A stretch of DNA of 23,432 nucleotides from JBBQBQ01 sp038317685 (GCA_038317685.1 JBBQBQ010000018.1:1-23432), one strand, 5' to 3'; positions 1 through 10,363 are shown, counted from the stretch's first letter. Translations and numbers: made by a program. The notes: generated from the letters alone by a model not told the origin.

Positions 1-36
1 AATACTCCTTTAGCGTGTGGTACCAGTCAGAAAGCT

Positions 37-408
37 TTACCAGGTTTGGGTGGCGGAAACAATGGTGACTGCAAGAGTTGCGCGCAACCAGCTAAATTTC
101 TCTTTCATGATGTCATAGTCAGGTCCAGAAGTCACAAACGCGGCTTTTCCCTTGATAAGATAGCCGGCACCTTGCCCATGCAGACCTTTAACCTTGCTAC
201 TTCCAAGGGTTATTAGTACTTGCGGGTTGTGCTTAATATTCTCCTCGGTTTTGTGCATATAGCCAGCAGGAATCAATAAGCGCTGTTCCGGAGACACTCG
301 GACATAACTGTTCCATGTGTTGACCATATGAGGGCCGTTCGCGCCCAAGGTAGCGATTGCAACGATCCCGTCCTTCTTGAGAATTTCGAGCAATTTTTCC
401 GAAATCAT
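37..408 (-). CDS. Pyridoxamine 5'-phosphate oxidase family (FMN-binding split barrel) protein
   Basis: This 123-residue protein resembles short single-domain members of the PNPOx-like flavin-binding split-barrel family. The opening (SEKLLEILKKDGIVAIATLG), the central NTWNSYVRV and LLIPAGYMHKTEENI segments, and GAGYLIKGKAAF near residue 85 are typical of this group. Members bind FMN or a related flavin in the cytoplasm; the substrate cannot be told from sequence. The ATG at 408 is preceded by an AGGAG ribosome binding site at a good distance. The gene is divergent from a MocR-type regulator gene starting at 533, and such regulators commonly control a neighbouring gene of vitamin B6 or flavin metabolism, so regulation by it is a reasonable inference. 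The C-terminus is short but close to the normal length for this subgroup. Family assignment is fairly sure; the function is unknown. Confidence 0.85.
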   Translation of the reverse strand: MISEKLLEILKKDGIVAIATLGANGPHMVNTWNSYVRVSPEQRLLIPAGYMHKTEENIKHNPQVLITLGSSKVKGLHGQGAGYLIKGKAAFVTSGPDYDIMKEKFSWLRATLAVTIVSATQTW

Positions 409-468
409 ACGTATTCTCCTCTGCTGATTGGTTGATGAATTTGAAGTTGGTAAAAGGATATTTGATTT

Positions 469-490
469 TTGGCCCTATCAAAAGGTACAA
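469..490. promoter_or_regulatory. Candidate MocR operator between the divergent genes
   Basis: An imperfect inverted repeat, TTGGCCCT (469-476) and AGGTACAA (483-490), with six bases between its arms, matches at six of eight positions. AAAAGG inside it (480-485) also occurs 28 bp upstream at 452-457, giving a direct-repeat element. MocR/GntR-type regulators are known to bind direct or inverted repeats in front of themselves and their target. The site lies in the 124-bp divergent intergenic region. That it is the operator is inference. Confidence 0.4.
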
Positions 491-532
491 TTTTCAAAAA
501 AATAACGGGGTCAGTTGGAGTGTTTACAGACC

Positions 533-1924
533 ATGTTTACCTTGAACAACAATGATATTGTGCCGCTCTACCGGCAACTTTTCCTGCAAATTCGGGAGAA
601 AATTCTTTCGGGGAGGCTGCCCGCACACTTTAAGCTCCCCTCGATTCGAGACCTGGCAGAAGAACTGGAAATAAGTCGAAATACCGTTGAGGGAGCTTTC
701 CAGGAATTGTGCGCAGAGGGGTACCTCTTCAGCAGGTCGCGCAGTGGCTACTTTGTTGCGGATATCCATCAGGGGAGTACAACAGCAACGCCAGGGGTTC
801 AGCCAAGGCAGGATCTTCACCCAAAGCTGGCTGAACGGTATCGATTCGACTTTCATCCAGCACGCCTCGATCCCGAAGTTTTCCCCACGACTCTCTGGCG
901 GAAATGTCTCATTGACTGCCTCCGAACCCATGCAGACGATTATTCTGAGTACAGTGAACCTCAAGGAGAATGGGGCTTACGCTGCAACATCCAATTTTAT
1001 CTGGAACGCTCTCGCGGAGTGCTCTGCAGCCCCGATCAAATAGTTGTCAGTTCAGGTTTGCAGCAAAATCTGGAGATAGTCGCCCAGTTGATCCATGGCA
1101 ACCACGCTTCTGTCGCGGTTGAAAACCCCGGATATCATCTGCCCCGTGATGTTTTCCGAAATTTTGGCTTCCATATCGATCCCATTGATATCGGTCCTTC
1201 CGGACTCAATCCCGACGCCCTGAAGTCCCGCGCGAGCACCGTAGTCTATATAACGCCTTCACATCATATGCCGCTCGGCTATGTGATGCCTGTTGCTAAC
1301 CGATTGAAGCTCATCTCCTGGGCCGATACGGGAAGCCGATGGATTATTGAGGACGATTATGACAGTGAGCTTCGATATATCGGAAAGCCAATATCGTCGT
1401 TACAGGGGCTGTGTCCGCAAGGAAACATCATTTACCAGGGAACTTTCTCCAAGGTATTCTCACCGGCATTGCGCCTAAGCTACATGGTCCTTCCCGATGT
1501 GCTGGTGGATGCCTATAGAGGGAAATTCCAAAACCATCTTTCTCCGGTCCCGCTTCTCCTGCAACGAGCCATGATTGCATTCATTGAACGAGGGCACTGG
1601 GAACAACACTTACGACGAGTGCGGATATTTTATAAGAAGAAGCACGACCTGATGCTTCAGGCGATCGAGCAGCATTTCGGAGGCAAAGCAAAGGTTGTCG
1701 GTCAGGGGGCGGGTCTTCATATCGTTCTGGAATTGACTGAAGGTGTAAAAAACGAAGCAGCATTTATTCGGCGGGCAAAGCAGCGTGGTTGCCGATTGCT
1801 GCCTTTTTCAGAATTTTACGTTGATGGCAGAGAGGAGAAAAAGATGCTGCTACTTGGCTTTGGGGGAATCAGTCTGAAGGAAATTCCGTCCGGAATTGCA
1901 CTGCTCTCTTCGCTGCTTGAATGA
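533..1924 (+). CDS. MocR/PdxR-type transcriptional regulator (GntR HTH fused to aminotransferase fold)
   Basis: The protein has 463 residues from ATG 533. An in-frame TTG at 515 would add six residues, but 533 is preferred because GGAG lies about 12 bases upstream and the family usually begins just before the 'PLYRQL' motif. Residues about 10-75 form a GntR winged helix (LPSIRDLAEEL, ISRNTV, RSGYFVA). The rest is a fold-type I aminotransferase domain: the PLP-binding lysine is Lys307 in TFSKVFSPALRLSY, and IIEDDYDSELRY carries the cofactor-binding aspartate. Such regulators sense PLP or an amino compound and act as DNA-binding dimers. The gene is divergent from the PNPOx-family gene, its probable target. 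This pair is AT-richer than the kdp region that follows. Family is certain; effector unknown. Confidence 0.93.
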   Translation: MFTLNNNDIVPLYRQLFLQIREKILSGRLPAHFKLPSIRDLAEELEISRNTVEGAFQELCAEGYLFSRSRSGYFVADIHQGSTTATPGVQPRQDLHPKLAERYRFDFHPARLDPEVFPTTLWRKCLIDCLRTHADDYSEYSEPQGEWGLRCNIQFYLERSRGVLCSPDQIVVSSGLQQNLEIVAQLIHGNHASVAVENPGYHLPRDVFRNFGFHIDPIDIGPSGLNPDALKSRASTVVYITPSHHMPLGYVMPVANRLKLISWADTGSRWIIEDDYDSELRYIGKPISSLQGLCPQGNIIYQGTFSKVFSPALRLSYMVLPDVLVDAYRGKFQNHLSPVPLLLQRAMIAFIERGHWEQHLRRVRIFYKKKHDLMLQAIEQHFGGKAKVVGQGAGLHIVLELTEGVKNEAAFIRRAKQRGCRLLPFSEFYVDGREEKKMLLLGFGGISLKEIPSGIALLSSLLE

Positions 1925-1954
1925 CAATGTTTCTTTCTAGCGCCCAGCACCGTC

Positions 1955-2039
1955 CGGCTCGGGGAACCAGAAGTTGAAAGGCCAATTTCCTTTGGGAAAT
2001 CGGACTTCTTGCTGTGACCCCTGCTGTTGGCAAAAGCCG
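1955..2039 (+). promoter_or_regulatory. Nested-stem structured leader candidate upstream of kdp
   Basis: Four complementary segments nest inside one another: CGGCT (1955-1959) with AGCCG (2035-2039); GGGG (1961-1964) with CCCC (2018-2021); AGAAGT (1969-1974) with ACTTCT (2004-2009); ATTTCC (1985-1990) with GGAAAT (1995-2000), closed by a TTTG loop. No T-run follows, so this is not a classic terminator of the regulator gene. It may be a structured RNA in the kdp leader or an extended 3' structure of the mocR transcript. The rest of the 298-bp gap (1925-2222) shows no gene and no convincing sigma-70 promoter. Confidence 0.35.
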
Positions 2040-2222
2040 CCCTCCAGTAAATATTCACAAAAATCAGTGGCCTAAAAGTTCTAGTCCGATCCGGTTGGTT
2101 GGGCGAACATGACTTCAGGTCTACCTTCCCTTTATGAAATCCTTATCCCCCCGCCTCCCTTCTTAACACATTATTTACGCCCGCTTCTGATAAATATTGA
2201 CTTACAAGGAAGGAGGTGTCCC

Positions 2223-2312
2223 ATGGATGCTGTTTATCTCGGGATGATCGGTGGTTTTTTCGTCGGGACTTGGTTCCTGGCAAGACTGTTGGAGCACCCC
2301 GGGGAGGTGTGA
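2223..2312 (+). CDS. 29-residue membrane mini-protein heading the kdp operon
   Basis: A 29-codon ORF starts at ATG 2223 behind a very strong ribosome binding site (AAGGAAGGAGG, 2206-2216). The product (MDAVYLGMIGGFFVGTWFLA, then a charged tail) is a single membrane span followed by Arg, Glu and His residues. Its stop codon overlaps the ribosome binding region of kdpF (start 2315), so translation is likely coupled. Similar tiny ORFs upstream of kdpF in other proteobacteria come to mind, usually unannotated. A role as an accessory or stabilising peptide of the Kdp complex, as KdpF has, is inference. Confidence 0.7.
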   Translation: MDAVYLGMIGGFFVGTWFLARLLEHPGEV

Positions 2313-2314
2313 CC

Positions 2315-2407
2315 ATGGATATTTGGTACTGGATCGGCGGTATTACCGCCTTTGCCCTGTTCGTCTACCTCGCCGTTGCGCTCCTCAAGCCGGAGATATT
2401 CTCATGA
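2315..2407 (+). CDS. kdpF: Potassium-transporting ATPase subunit KdpF
   Basis: The ORF encodes 30 residues with one hydrophobic span (YWIGGITAFALFVYLAVALL) and the typical KdpF ending KPEIF. KdpF is the small lipid-like stabilising subunit of the KdpFABC complex in the inner membrane. It has a good ribosome binding site (GGGGAGGTG, spacing about 6). Its stop overlaps the kdpA start in an ATGA arrangement at 2404-2407, so the two are translationally coupled. Length equals the usual 29-30 residues. Confidence 0.92.
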   Translation: MDIWYWIGGITAFALFVYLAVALLKPEIFS

Positions 2408-4128
2408 CGATGAACGGCTGGTTGCAGATTGGGCTCTATCTTCTGGTTCTGGGCCTGCTTTCCCTGCCCCTGGGTAGTTACATGGCCCGGGTCTACGCGG
2501 GAAAGCCCTGCGGTCTGGACCATCTCCTCGGCCCGGCCGAGCGCCTCCTCTATCGGCTCTGCGGCATCCGGCAGGATGCGGAAATGCGCTGGCAAGCCTA
2601 CGCTGGGGCGGTCGTCATCTTCAGCTTCGCGGGCATCGTGCTGCTCTATCTGCTGCAACGCCTGCAGGGGCTGCTCCCCCTGAACCCGCAAAACCTTCCG
2701 GCCGTCTCGCCCGATTCGGCCTTCAATACGGCGGTCAGTTTCGGCAGCAATACCAACTGGCAGGGCTACGGCGGCGAGACGACCATGGCCTACCTGACCC
2801 AGATGGCGGGGCTCACGGCGCAGAATTTCCTTTCGGCGGCCGCGGGAATGGCGGTCCTGGTCGCCCTGATCCGTGGCTTCACTCGACGCAGCAGCCAAAC
2901 CATCGGCAATTTCTGGGTCGATCTGACTCGCACCACGCTCTACATCCTTCTCCCCCTGTCGCTGCTGCTCGCCCTTCTCCTCGTTTCCCAGGGAGTGGTG
3001 CAGAACCTGGTGCCCTATCGACAAGTGCCACTTCTTCAGGCGACGACCGACGAAACCGGGCATGCCGTCACCGAGCAGACCTTGCCCATGGGTCCCGCGG
3101 CCTCCCAGGTCGCCATCAAGCAGCTCGGCACCAACGGCGGGGGCTTCTTCAACACCAACTCGGCCCATCCCTTCGAGAACCCGACGCCGCTCGCCAATTT
3201 CCTGGAGATGCTGGCGATCCTGCTCATCCCGGTGGCTCTCTGTCACACCTTCGGTCGCATGGTCGATGACCGCCGCCAGGGCTGGGCGCTGCAGGCTGCC
3301 ATGGCGCTGGTCTTCTTCCCCCTGCTGCTACTCTGTTTCTTCGGCGAGACACGGGGCAACCCCTACCTCGCCCACTACAACATCGAACAGAGTGCCGGCA
3401 ACCTGGAAGGGAAGGAGGTTCGCTTCGGCGTCGCCAATTCCGCCCTCTGGGCGGTCGCCACCACCGCCGCATCCAACGGCTCGGTGAACGCCATGCACGA
3501 TTCCTTCTCCCCGCTGGGAGGATTGGCTCCGCTCTGGCTCATGCAGCTCGGCGAGATTGTCTTCGGCGGGGTCGGTTCCGGTCTCTACGGGATGCTGGTC
3601 TTCGCCATCGTCGCGGTCTTCGTCGCCGGGCTGATGGTCGGGCGCACACCCGAGTACCTGGGGAAGAAAATCGAAGCCTTCGAGATGAAGATGGCCGCCC
3701 TGGTGATCCTCATTCCCGCGGCCCTGGTGCTGGTCGGCACCGCCGTTGCGGTGGTGACGCCGGCGGGGGTGGCGGGGGCCGCCAATCCGGGGCCGCACGG
3801 CTTTTCCGAGATCCTCTACGCCTTCTCCTCGGCTGGCAACAACAACGGCAGCGCCTTCGCCGGGCTCGCGGCCGACACTCCCTTCTACAACGTCCTGCTC
3901 GGCCTTGCCATGCTCTGCGGCCGTTTCTGGGTGATGCTCCCCGTTTTGGCCATCGCCGGCTCCCTCGCTGCCAAGAAGCAGGTCCCGGCCGGCGCCGGCA
4001 CCCTGCCGACCCACACGCCGCTCTTCGTGCTGCTCCTGGTGGGGGTGATCGTGCTGGTCGGGGCGCTCACCTTCCTGCCGGCTTTAGCGCTGGGGCCGAT
4101 TGCCGAGCAGCTGCTGGCGGAGCATTGA
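2404..4128 (+). CDS. kdpA: Potassium-transporting ATPase subunit KdpA
   Basis: The 574-residue KdpA is the K+-selective channel-like subunit of the high-affinity KdpFABC pump, related to Trk/Ktr transporters. The four selectivity-filter repeats are visible: FGSNTNWQGY (Gly114 region), KQLGTNGGGFFNTNSAHPFE, TTAASNGSVNAM and SSAGNNNGSAFAG. About ten membrane spans can be seen. The ATG at 2404 overlaps the kdpF stop; reading the frame further upstream gives no plausible protein. Length is slightly above the E. coli protein (557). The gene is followed by an unusually long gap (101 bp) containing a REP-like repeat before kdpB. Confidence 0.97.
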   Translation: MTMNGWLQIGLYLLVLGLLSLPLGSYMARVYAGKPCGLDHLLGPAERLLYRLCGIRQDAEMRWQAYAGAVVIFSFAGIVLLYLLQRLQGLLPLNPQNLPAVSPDSAFNTAVSFGSNTNWQGYGGETTMAYLTQMAGLTAQNFLSAAAGMAVLVALIRGFTRRSSQTIGNFWVDLTRTTLYILLPLSLLLALLLVSQGVVQNLVPYRQVPLLQATTDETGHAVTEQTLPMGPAASQVAIKQLGTNGGGFFNTNSAHPFENPTPLANFLEMLAILLIPVALCHTFGRMVDDRRQGWALQAAMALVFFPLLLLCFFGETRGNPYLAHYNIEQSAGNLEGKEVRFGVANSALWAVATTAASNGSVNAMHDSFSPLGGLAPLWLMQLGEIVFGGVGSGLYGMLVFAIVAVFVAGLMVGRTPEYLGKKIEAFEMKMAALVILIPAALVLVGTAVAVVTPAGVAGAANPGPHGFSEILYAFSSAGNNNGSAFAGLAADTPFYNVLLGLAMLCGRFWVMLPVLAIAGSLAAKKQVPAGAGTLPTHTPLFVLLLVGVIVLVGALTFLPALALGPIAEQLLAEH

Positions 4129-4149
4129 TGGGGCTCTGAAAATTATGTC

Positions 4150-4200
4150 GTAGGGGCGATGCTGGTCATTGCCCCGGGCGAACGCAAGGCTCGCCCTTAC
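4150..4200. repeat. REP-like double-hairpin element between kdpA and kdpB
   Basis: The element begins GTAGGGGCGAT and ends TCGCCCTTAC. It holds two adjacent hairpins: GGGGCGAT (4153-4160) pairs with ATTGCCCC (4168-4175, one non-Watson-Crick position), and GGGCGA (4176-4181) pairs perfectly with TCGCCC (4191-4196). This form (GTAGGGGCGA...TCGCCCnTAC) recalls dispersed intergenic palindromes of Geobacter and relatives. No second copy is visible in this window, so the call rests on resemblance. Confidence 0.6.
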
Positions 4201-4229
4201 CGGCGGTCATCCGCCACAGGATTTTGGTT

Positions 4230-6302
<2,073 letters not shown>

Positions 6303-6314
6303 GAGAGGAGACCG

Positions 6315-6887
6315 ATGTCCACCATGCTTCGTCCTGCTCTCATGCTTCTCGCCGTCTTGACCCTGATCACCGGCATCGCCTACCCTTTGTCGGTGACCGG
6401 ACTCGCCCTGGTCTTCTTCCCAGAACAGGCGAGCGGCAGTCTGGTCGTCCAGAACGGCCGGACGGTCGGTTCCGCCCTCATCGGCCAGCCCTTTGACGAC
6501 CCGCGCTACTTCTGGGGGCGGCCTTCGGCCACAACTCCCTTCCCATACAATTCCGGCGTGTCCGCCGGCTCCAACCTCGGCCAGGCCAACCCTGCGCTGC
6601 GCCAGCGGGTCGAGGCGCGGCTCGACGCCCTGCATGCAACAGACCCGGGCATCACCCGGCCGGTTCCGGTCGACCTGGTCACCGCCTCGGGCAGCGGCCT
6701 CGATCCGGACCTCTCCCCGGCGGGCGCCGCCTATCAGGTATCGCGGGTGGCGCGGGCCCGGGGGCTGGATGCGGTCAGGGTCCGGGCGCTGGTCGCTGTC
6801 TGCACCCAGGGACGCACCTTCGGCCTGCTCGGCGAGCCCCGGGTCAACGTCTTGCGGCTCAACTTGGCGTTGGATGAACTGCGCTAA
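6315..6887 (+). CDS. kdpC: Potassium-transporting ATPase subunit KdpC
   Basis: KdpC (190 residues, the same length as in E. coli) is the single-span subunit that assists ATP binding and assembly of KdpFABC. One N-terminal membrane helix (about residues 8-30) is followed by a soluble domain with family motifs: GQPFDDPRYFWGRPSAT, PYNSGVSAGSNLG, VPVDLVTASGSGLDPD and ISP-like 'LSPAGAAYQV', plus FGLLGEPRVNVLRLNLALD at the end. A ribosome binding site (GGAGAGGAG) lies directly upstream and the gene follows kdpB by 12 bp, so it is in the same transcript. The gap to kdpD is 57 bp. Confidence 0.97.
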   Translation: MSTMLRPALMLLAVLTLITGIAYPLSVTGLALVFFPEQASGSLVVQNGRTVGSALIGQPFDDPRYFWGRPSATTPFPYNSGVSAGSNLGQANPALRQRVEARLDALHATDPGITRPVPVDLVTASGSGLDPDLSPAGAAYQVSRVARARGLDAVRVRALVAVCTQGRTFGLLGEPRVNVLRLNLALDELR

Positions 6888-6944
6888 ATCTGTTAAACCT
6901 TCAATCAGACCAAATTTGGATCGGTTCATTACTGGAGAGCCCAC

Positions 6945-9656
6945 ATGGAAGAACGTCGCCCCGACCCCGATCTGCTGCTGAAGGAGGCCCAGCGTGAGGA
7001 AGAGCGCAAAGGGCAGGGGCGGCTGAAGGTCTTCTTCGGCGCCGCCCCCGGGGTCGGCAAGACATATGCCATGCTGGAGGCGGCCTGGCAGCAGCGTCTG
7101 GAGGGTCGGGACGTGGTAGCGGCGTTGGTTGAGACCCATGGCCGGTTCGAGACAAATTCGCTCCTGGCCGGTCTGGAACTCCTCCCCCGGGCGCAGATCG
7201 AGTACCGGGGAGTGGTCCTCTCCGAGATGGACCTCGATGCCGTGCTGGCCCGCAAGCCGCAGATTGCCCTGGTCGACGAACTGGCCCACACCAATGCCCC
7301 CGGCTGCCGCCACAAAAAGCGTTGGCAGGACGTCTTCGAACTTCTCGATGCCGGCATCGACGTCTACACCACCGTCAACGTCCAGCACATGGAGAGCCTT
7401 AATGACGTCGTTGCCCAGATCACAGGCATCGTGGTTCGGGAGACGATTCCCGATTCGGTCCTTGATCGGGCCGACCAGATCGAGCTGGTCGACATCCCAC
7501 CCGAGGGCCTTCTCCAACGACTCAAGGAGGGGAAGGTCTACGTCGCCAAAATGGTGGCCCGAGCCCAGGAAAATTTCTTTCGCACTGGTAACCTGTTGGC
7601 ATTGCGGGAACTGGCGCTACGCCGAACCGCCGAGCGGGTCGATGCCCAGATGGAGAGTTACCGCCGAGCTAAGGGGCTGCGGGAAGTCTGGCCTGCGGCA
7701 GAGCGCATCCTGGTCTGCATCGGCGCCAATCCCCGCTCGATCCGCCTTGTGCGCACCGCCAAGCGGATGGCCGCGGGACTGCGCGCCGAATGGATTGCAG
7801 TCAGCATCGAGGCCCCGGCCAAGGTGCGACCCTCGCAGCAGGATCTGCTGCAGCTCGCCGAGCACATGCAGTTGGCCGAGAGCCTGGGCGCCGAAGTGGT
7901 CACCCTCTCCGGTCACAAGGTAAGCGAGGAAATTCTCAGCTACGCCCGCTCGCGCAATGTCACCCGCATCATTATTGGCAAGCCGACTCATCCACGCTGG
8001 AAGGACCGCCTGTTTGGCTCCGTTCTCGACGAGGTGGTGCGCGGCAGTGGCGAAATCGATGTCAACGTCATTACCGGCGAGAGCGGCGAAGCCGAGCCGC
8101 GGCCGGCAGTCAAGCCCCGATCATCATTGGCGCCTTTGCGAGAGTGGCTGCTCAGTGTTGGCGGGGTAGCCATCGCCACCTTGATCGCCACGCTCATGTT
8201 CCGGCATTTCACCCTGGTCGACCTGGCCATGGTGTACCTGCTCGGCATTGTTCTCATCGCCAGCCAAGTCGGCCGCGGGCCGACGCTCTTGGCGACACTG
8301 CTTGGCGTGGCGGCCTTTGATTTCTTTTACATTCCTCCCTTCTATACCTTCACCGTCAATGACGTGCGCTATTTCGTTACTTTTGCCGTGATGTTTTTCG
8401 TCGCTTTCGTCACCAGCCGCCTGACGCACCGGGTGAGGGAGCAGGCCGAGAGCGCCCGACAACGGGAGCGGCGCACCGCCGCCCTCTACCATCTGAGCCG
8501 AGAGCTGGCTCACGAGGTGGGACGGGAGCAGCTCAGCGCCAGCGCGGTGCGCCACCTCAGCGAGGTCTTCGCCTGTCAGTCGGTGGTCCTCATGCCGGAC
8601 GACAAGGGAAATCTTGCCGTGCCGGCCACCGGCCCGCAAACCTACGCCCTTGATCAGCGAGAACTGAGTGTTGCGCAATGGGCTTATGACCACCGGACGA
8701 AAGCTGGGCTGGAGACCGATACCCTCCCCGGTGCCAAGGCCCTTTATCTTCCCCTGATCGCCGCAGGAAGGACCATCGGTGTGGTCGGCATACTTCCGGG
8801 GTCCTCCTTTCAACTTTTCTCACCGGAACAGGTCCACGCCATGGAGAGTTTCGCTAATCAGGCCGCTATGGCCCTGGAGCGGGCCACCCTCGCGGAGGAG
8901 GCCCAGCAGGCGCGGCTCCAGGTCGAGACCGAGACGTTGCGCAGCACTCTGCTCAGCTCGGTTTCCCACGACCTACGCACCCCGCTGGCCGCCATCACAG
9001 GCGCCGGCTCTACGCTTCTGCAGAGTGGCAACCGACTTAGCGAAGAGAACCGCCGGGAGCTGACCCAGACCGTCGTTGAGGAGGCGGCCCATTTGGGCCG
9101 GATCATTCGCAACGTCCTCGACATGACCCGCCTGGAGTCCGGCGGGGTGCAGGTCAACCGGGAGTGGCAGTCGCTGGAGGAGATTGTCGGAGCGATGACC
9201 GGGCGCATGCCCGGGCTGTTCCGTGACCATCCCTTGGCCATCAAACTCCCCTCCGATCTGCCGCTGATCCCCTGCGACGGCCTGCTGATCGAACAGGTCC
9301 TGCACAACCTGCTGGAAAACGCGCTCAAATACACCCCTGACGGAACGAACATATCCCTCTCGGCGGTCGTCGGCGAAGGTGAAGTACGGGTCACGGTTGC
9401 GGATCAGGGGCCAGGAATCCCCCCGGAAGACGCCGAGCGAATCTTCGAGAAATTCGTCCGCGGTCGCTATGCCGGAGGCGGAGTGGGCCTCGGCCTAGCC
9501 ATCTGCCGGGGGATCGTCGCCGCCCACGGCGGAAGAATCTGGGCGGAAAACCGGACGGAGGGCGGGGCGGTGTTTACCTTCACCCTGCCGGCGGGAGAAC
9601 CGCCGCCGCTGGAAGAAGAGGCGGAAACATCGATTGATGGGGAGGATCAGGGATGA
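6945..9656 (+). CDS. kdpD: Osmosensitive K+ channel sensor histidine kinase KdpD
   Basis: KdpD (903 residues) is the membrane histidine kinase that senses K+ limitation and phosphorylates KdpE. In order: the cytoplasmic KdpD domain with Walker A GAAPGVGKT (32-40) and the Walker B-like segment IALVDELAHTNAPG; a universal-stress-protein-like domain (about 245-370); a DUF4118 region of several membrane spans (about 395-500); a GAF-like domain (about 520-650); then HisKA with phospho-acceptor His675 in SVSHDLRTPL; and the HATPase with the N box (VLHNLLENALKYTP), DQGPGIP and GVGLGLAI. The start is supported by TGGAGAG upstream. The stop overlaps kdpE by ATGA. The USP-like domain of KdpD binds c-di-AMP in some bacteria; whether it does here is not shown by the sequence. 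Confidence 0.97.
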   Translation: MEERRPDPDLLLKEAQREEERKGQGRLKVFFGAAPGVGKTYAMLEAAWQQRLEGRDVVAALVETHGRFETNSLLAGLELLPRAQIEYRGVVLSEMDLDAVLARKPQIALVDELAHTNAPGCRHKKRWQDVFELLDAGIDVYTTVNVQHMESLNDVVAQITGIVVRETIPDSVLDRADQIELVDIPPEGLLQRLKEGKVYVAKMVARAQENFFRTGNLLALRELALRRTAERVDAQMESYRRAKGLREVWPAAERILVCIGANPRSIRLVRTAKRMAAGLRAEWIAVSIEAPAKVRPSQQDLLQLAEHMQLAESLGAEVVTLSGHKVSEEILSYARSRNVTRIIIGKPTHPRWKDRLFGSVLDEVVRGSGEIDVNVITGESGEAEPRPAVKPRSSLAPLREWLLSVGGVAIATLIATLMFRHFTLVDLAMVYLLGIVLIASQVGRGPTLLATLLGVAAFDFFYIPPFYTFTVNDVRYFVTFAVMFFVAFVTSRLTHRVREQAESARQRERRTAALYHLSRELAHEVGREQLSASAVRHLSEVFACQSVVLMPDDKGNLAVPATGPQTYALDQRELSVAQWAYDHRTKAGLETDTLPGAKALYLPLIAAGRTIGVVGILPGSSFQLFSPEQVHAMESFANQAAMALERATLAEEAQQARLQVETETLRSTLLSSVSHDLRTPLAAITGAGSTLLQSGNRLSEENRRELTQTVVEEAAHLGRIIRNVLDMTRLESGGVQVNREWQSLEEIVGAMTGRMPGLFRDHPLAIKLPSDLPLIPCDGLLIEQVLHNLLENALKYTPDGTNISLSAVVGEGEVRVTVADQGPGIPPEDAERIFEKFVRGRYAGGGVGLGLAICRGIVAAHGGRIWAENRTEGGAVFTFTLPAGEPPPLEEEAETSIDGEDQG

Positions 9657-10363
9657 CCGGCGAGAATGAACCGATTCTGCTTATCGAGGACGAGCCGCAA
9701 ATGCGGCGGTTTCTGCGGGTAACCTTGCAGAGCCAGGGCTACCGCCTGTTCGAGGCTGAGACAGGCGCCGACGGTCTGGTCCAGGCCGCAGGCCGCAAAC
9801 CGGCCGTCATCCTGCTCGACCTGGGCCTGCCGGACATGGACGGTCTGGAGGTGACGGAAAAACTGCGGGAGTGGACTACGACGCCGATCATCGTCATTTC
9901 CGCCCGGGAACAGGAGCGTGACAAGGTCCGGGCACTCGACGCCGGGGCCGACGACTACCTGACTAAACCCTTCGGTGCCGACGAGTTGCTGGCCCGCATC
10001 CGAGTTTCCTTGCGCCACGGGGCCAGGCAGGAGGCTGGGCAGGAAGATTCGGTCTTCCAGTCCGGGGGATTGGAGGTCGATTTTTCCCGCCGCCGGGTGT
10101 TGCTGGGCGGGCAGGAGGTCCACTTCACCCCTATTGAATACCGTCTGTTGACCACCTTGATCCGCTATGCGGACCGGGTGGTCACCCACAACCAGCTGCT
10201 ACGGGAAGTCTGGGGGCCGCGGCAGGCCAACCAGGTCCAGTACTTACGGGTCTACATGGCGCAACTGCGGCAAAAACTCGAAGCCGATCCGGCCCGGCCC
10301 AGGTACTTTATCAACGAACCGGGAATCGGTTATCGCTTCAGGTCCGGGGAGGCGGGGTTCTGA
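9653..10363 (+). CDS. kdpE: KDP operon response regulator KdpE
   Basis: KdpE (236 residues) is the OmpR-type response regulator partner of KdpD and activator of kdpFABC. The receiver domain (about 6-120) shows the acidic pair in LLIEDEPQMRR, phospho-acceptor Asp56 in ILLDLGLPDMDG, and the lysine in DYLTKPF. The C-terminal winged helix (about 135-230) has FTPIEYRLLTTL, REVWGP and the QYLRVYMAQLRQKLE recognition region typical of KdpE. The start overlaps the kdpD stop (ATGA, 9653-9656). It is the last gene of the operon; the next good terminator lies 413 bp downstream. Confidence 0.96.
   Translation: MTGENEPILLIEDEPQMRRFLRVTLQSQGYRLFEAETGADGLVQAAGRKPAVILLDLGLPDMDGLEVTEKLREWTTTPIIVISAREQERDKVRALDAGADDYLTKPFGADELLARIRVSLRHGARQEAGQEDSVFQSGGLEVDFSRRRVLLGGQEVHFTPIEYRLLTTLIRYADRVVTHNQLLREVWGPRQANQVQYLRVYMAQLRQKLEADPARPRYFINEPGIGYRFRSGEAGF

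Noticed and set aside
1941..2045. c-di-AMP (ydaO/yuaA) riboswitch upstream of kdp
   Set aside because: GGGGAACCA is present, but the other conserved blocks (GGGGUGAA, the CAGCUAACCUCG region) are not. The nested stems are reported separately without this name.
2251..2403. Upstream extension of kdpA
   Set aside because: The frame is open back to 2251 but its sequence is out-of-frame kdpF and mini-protein DNA; ATG 2404 overlaps the kdpF stop and matches the family start.
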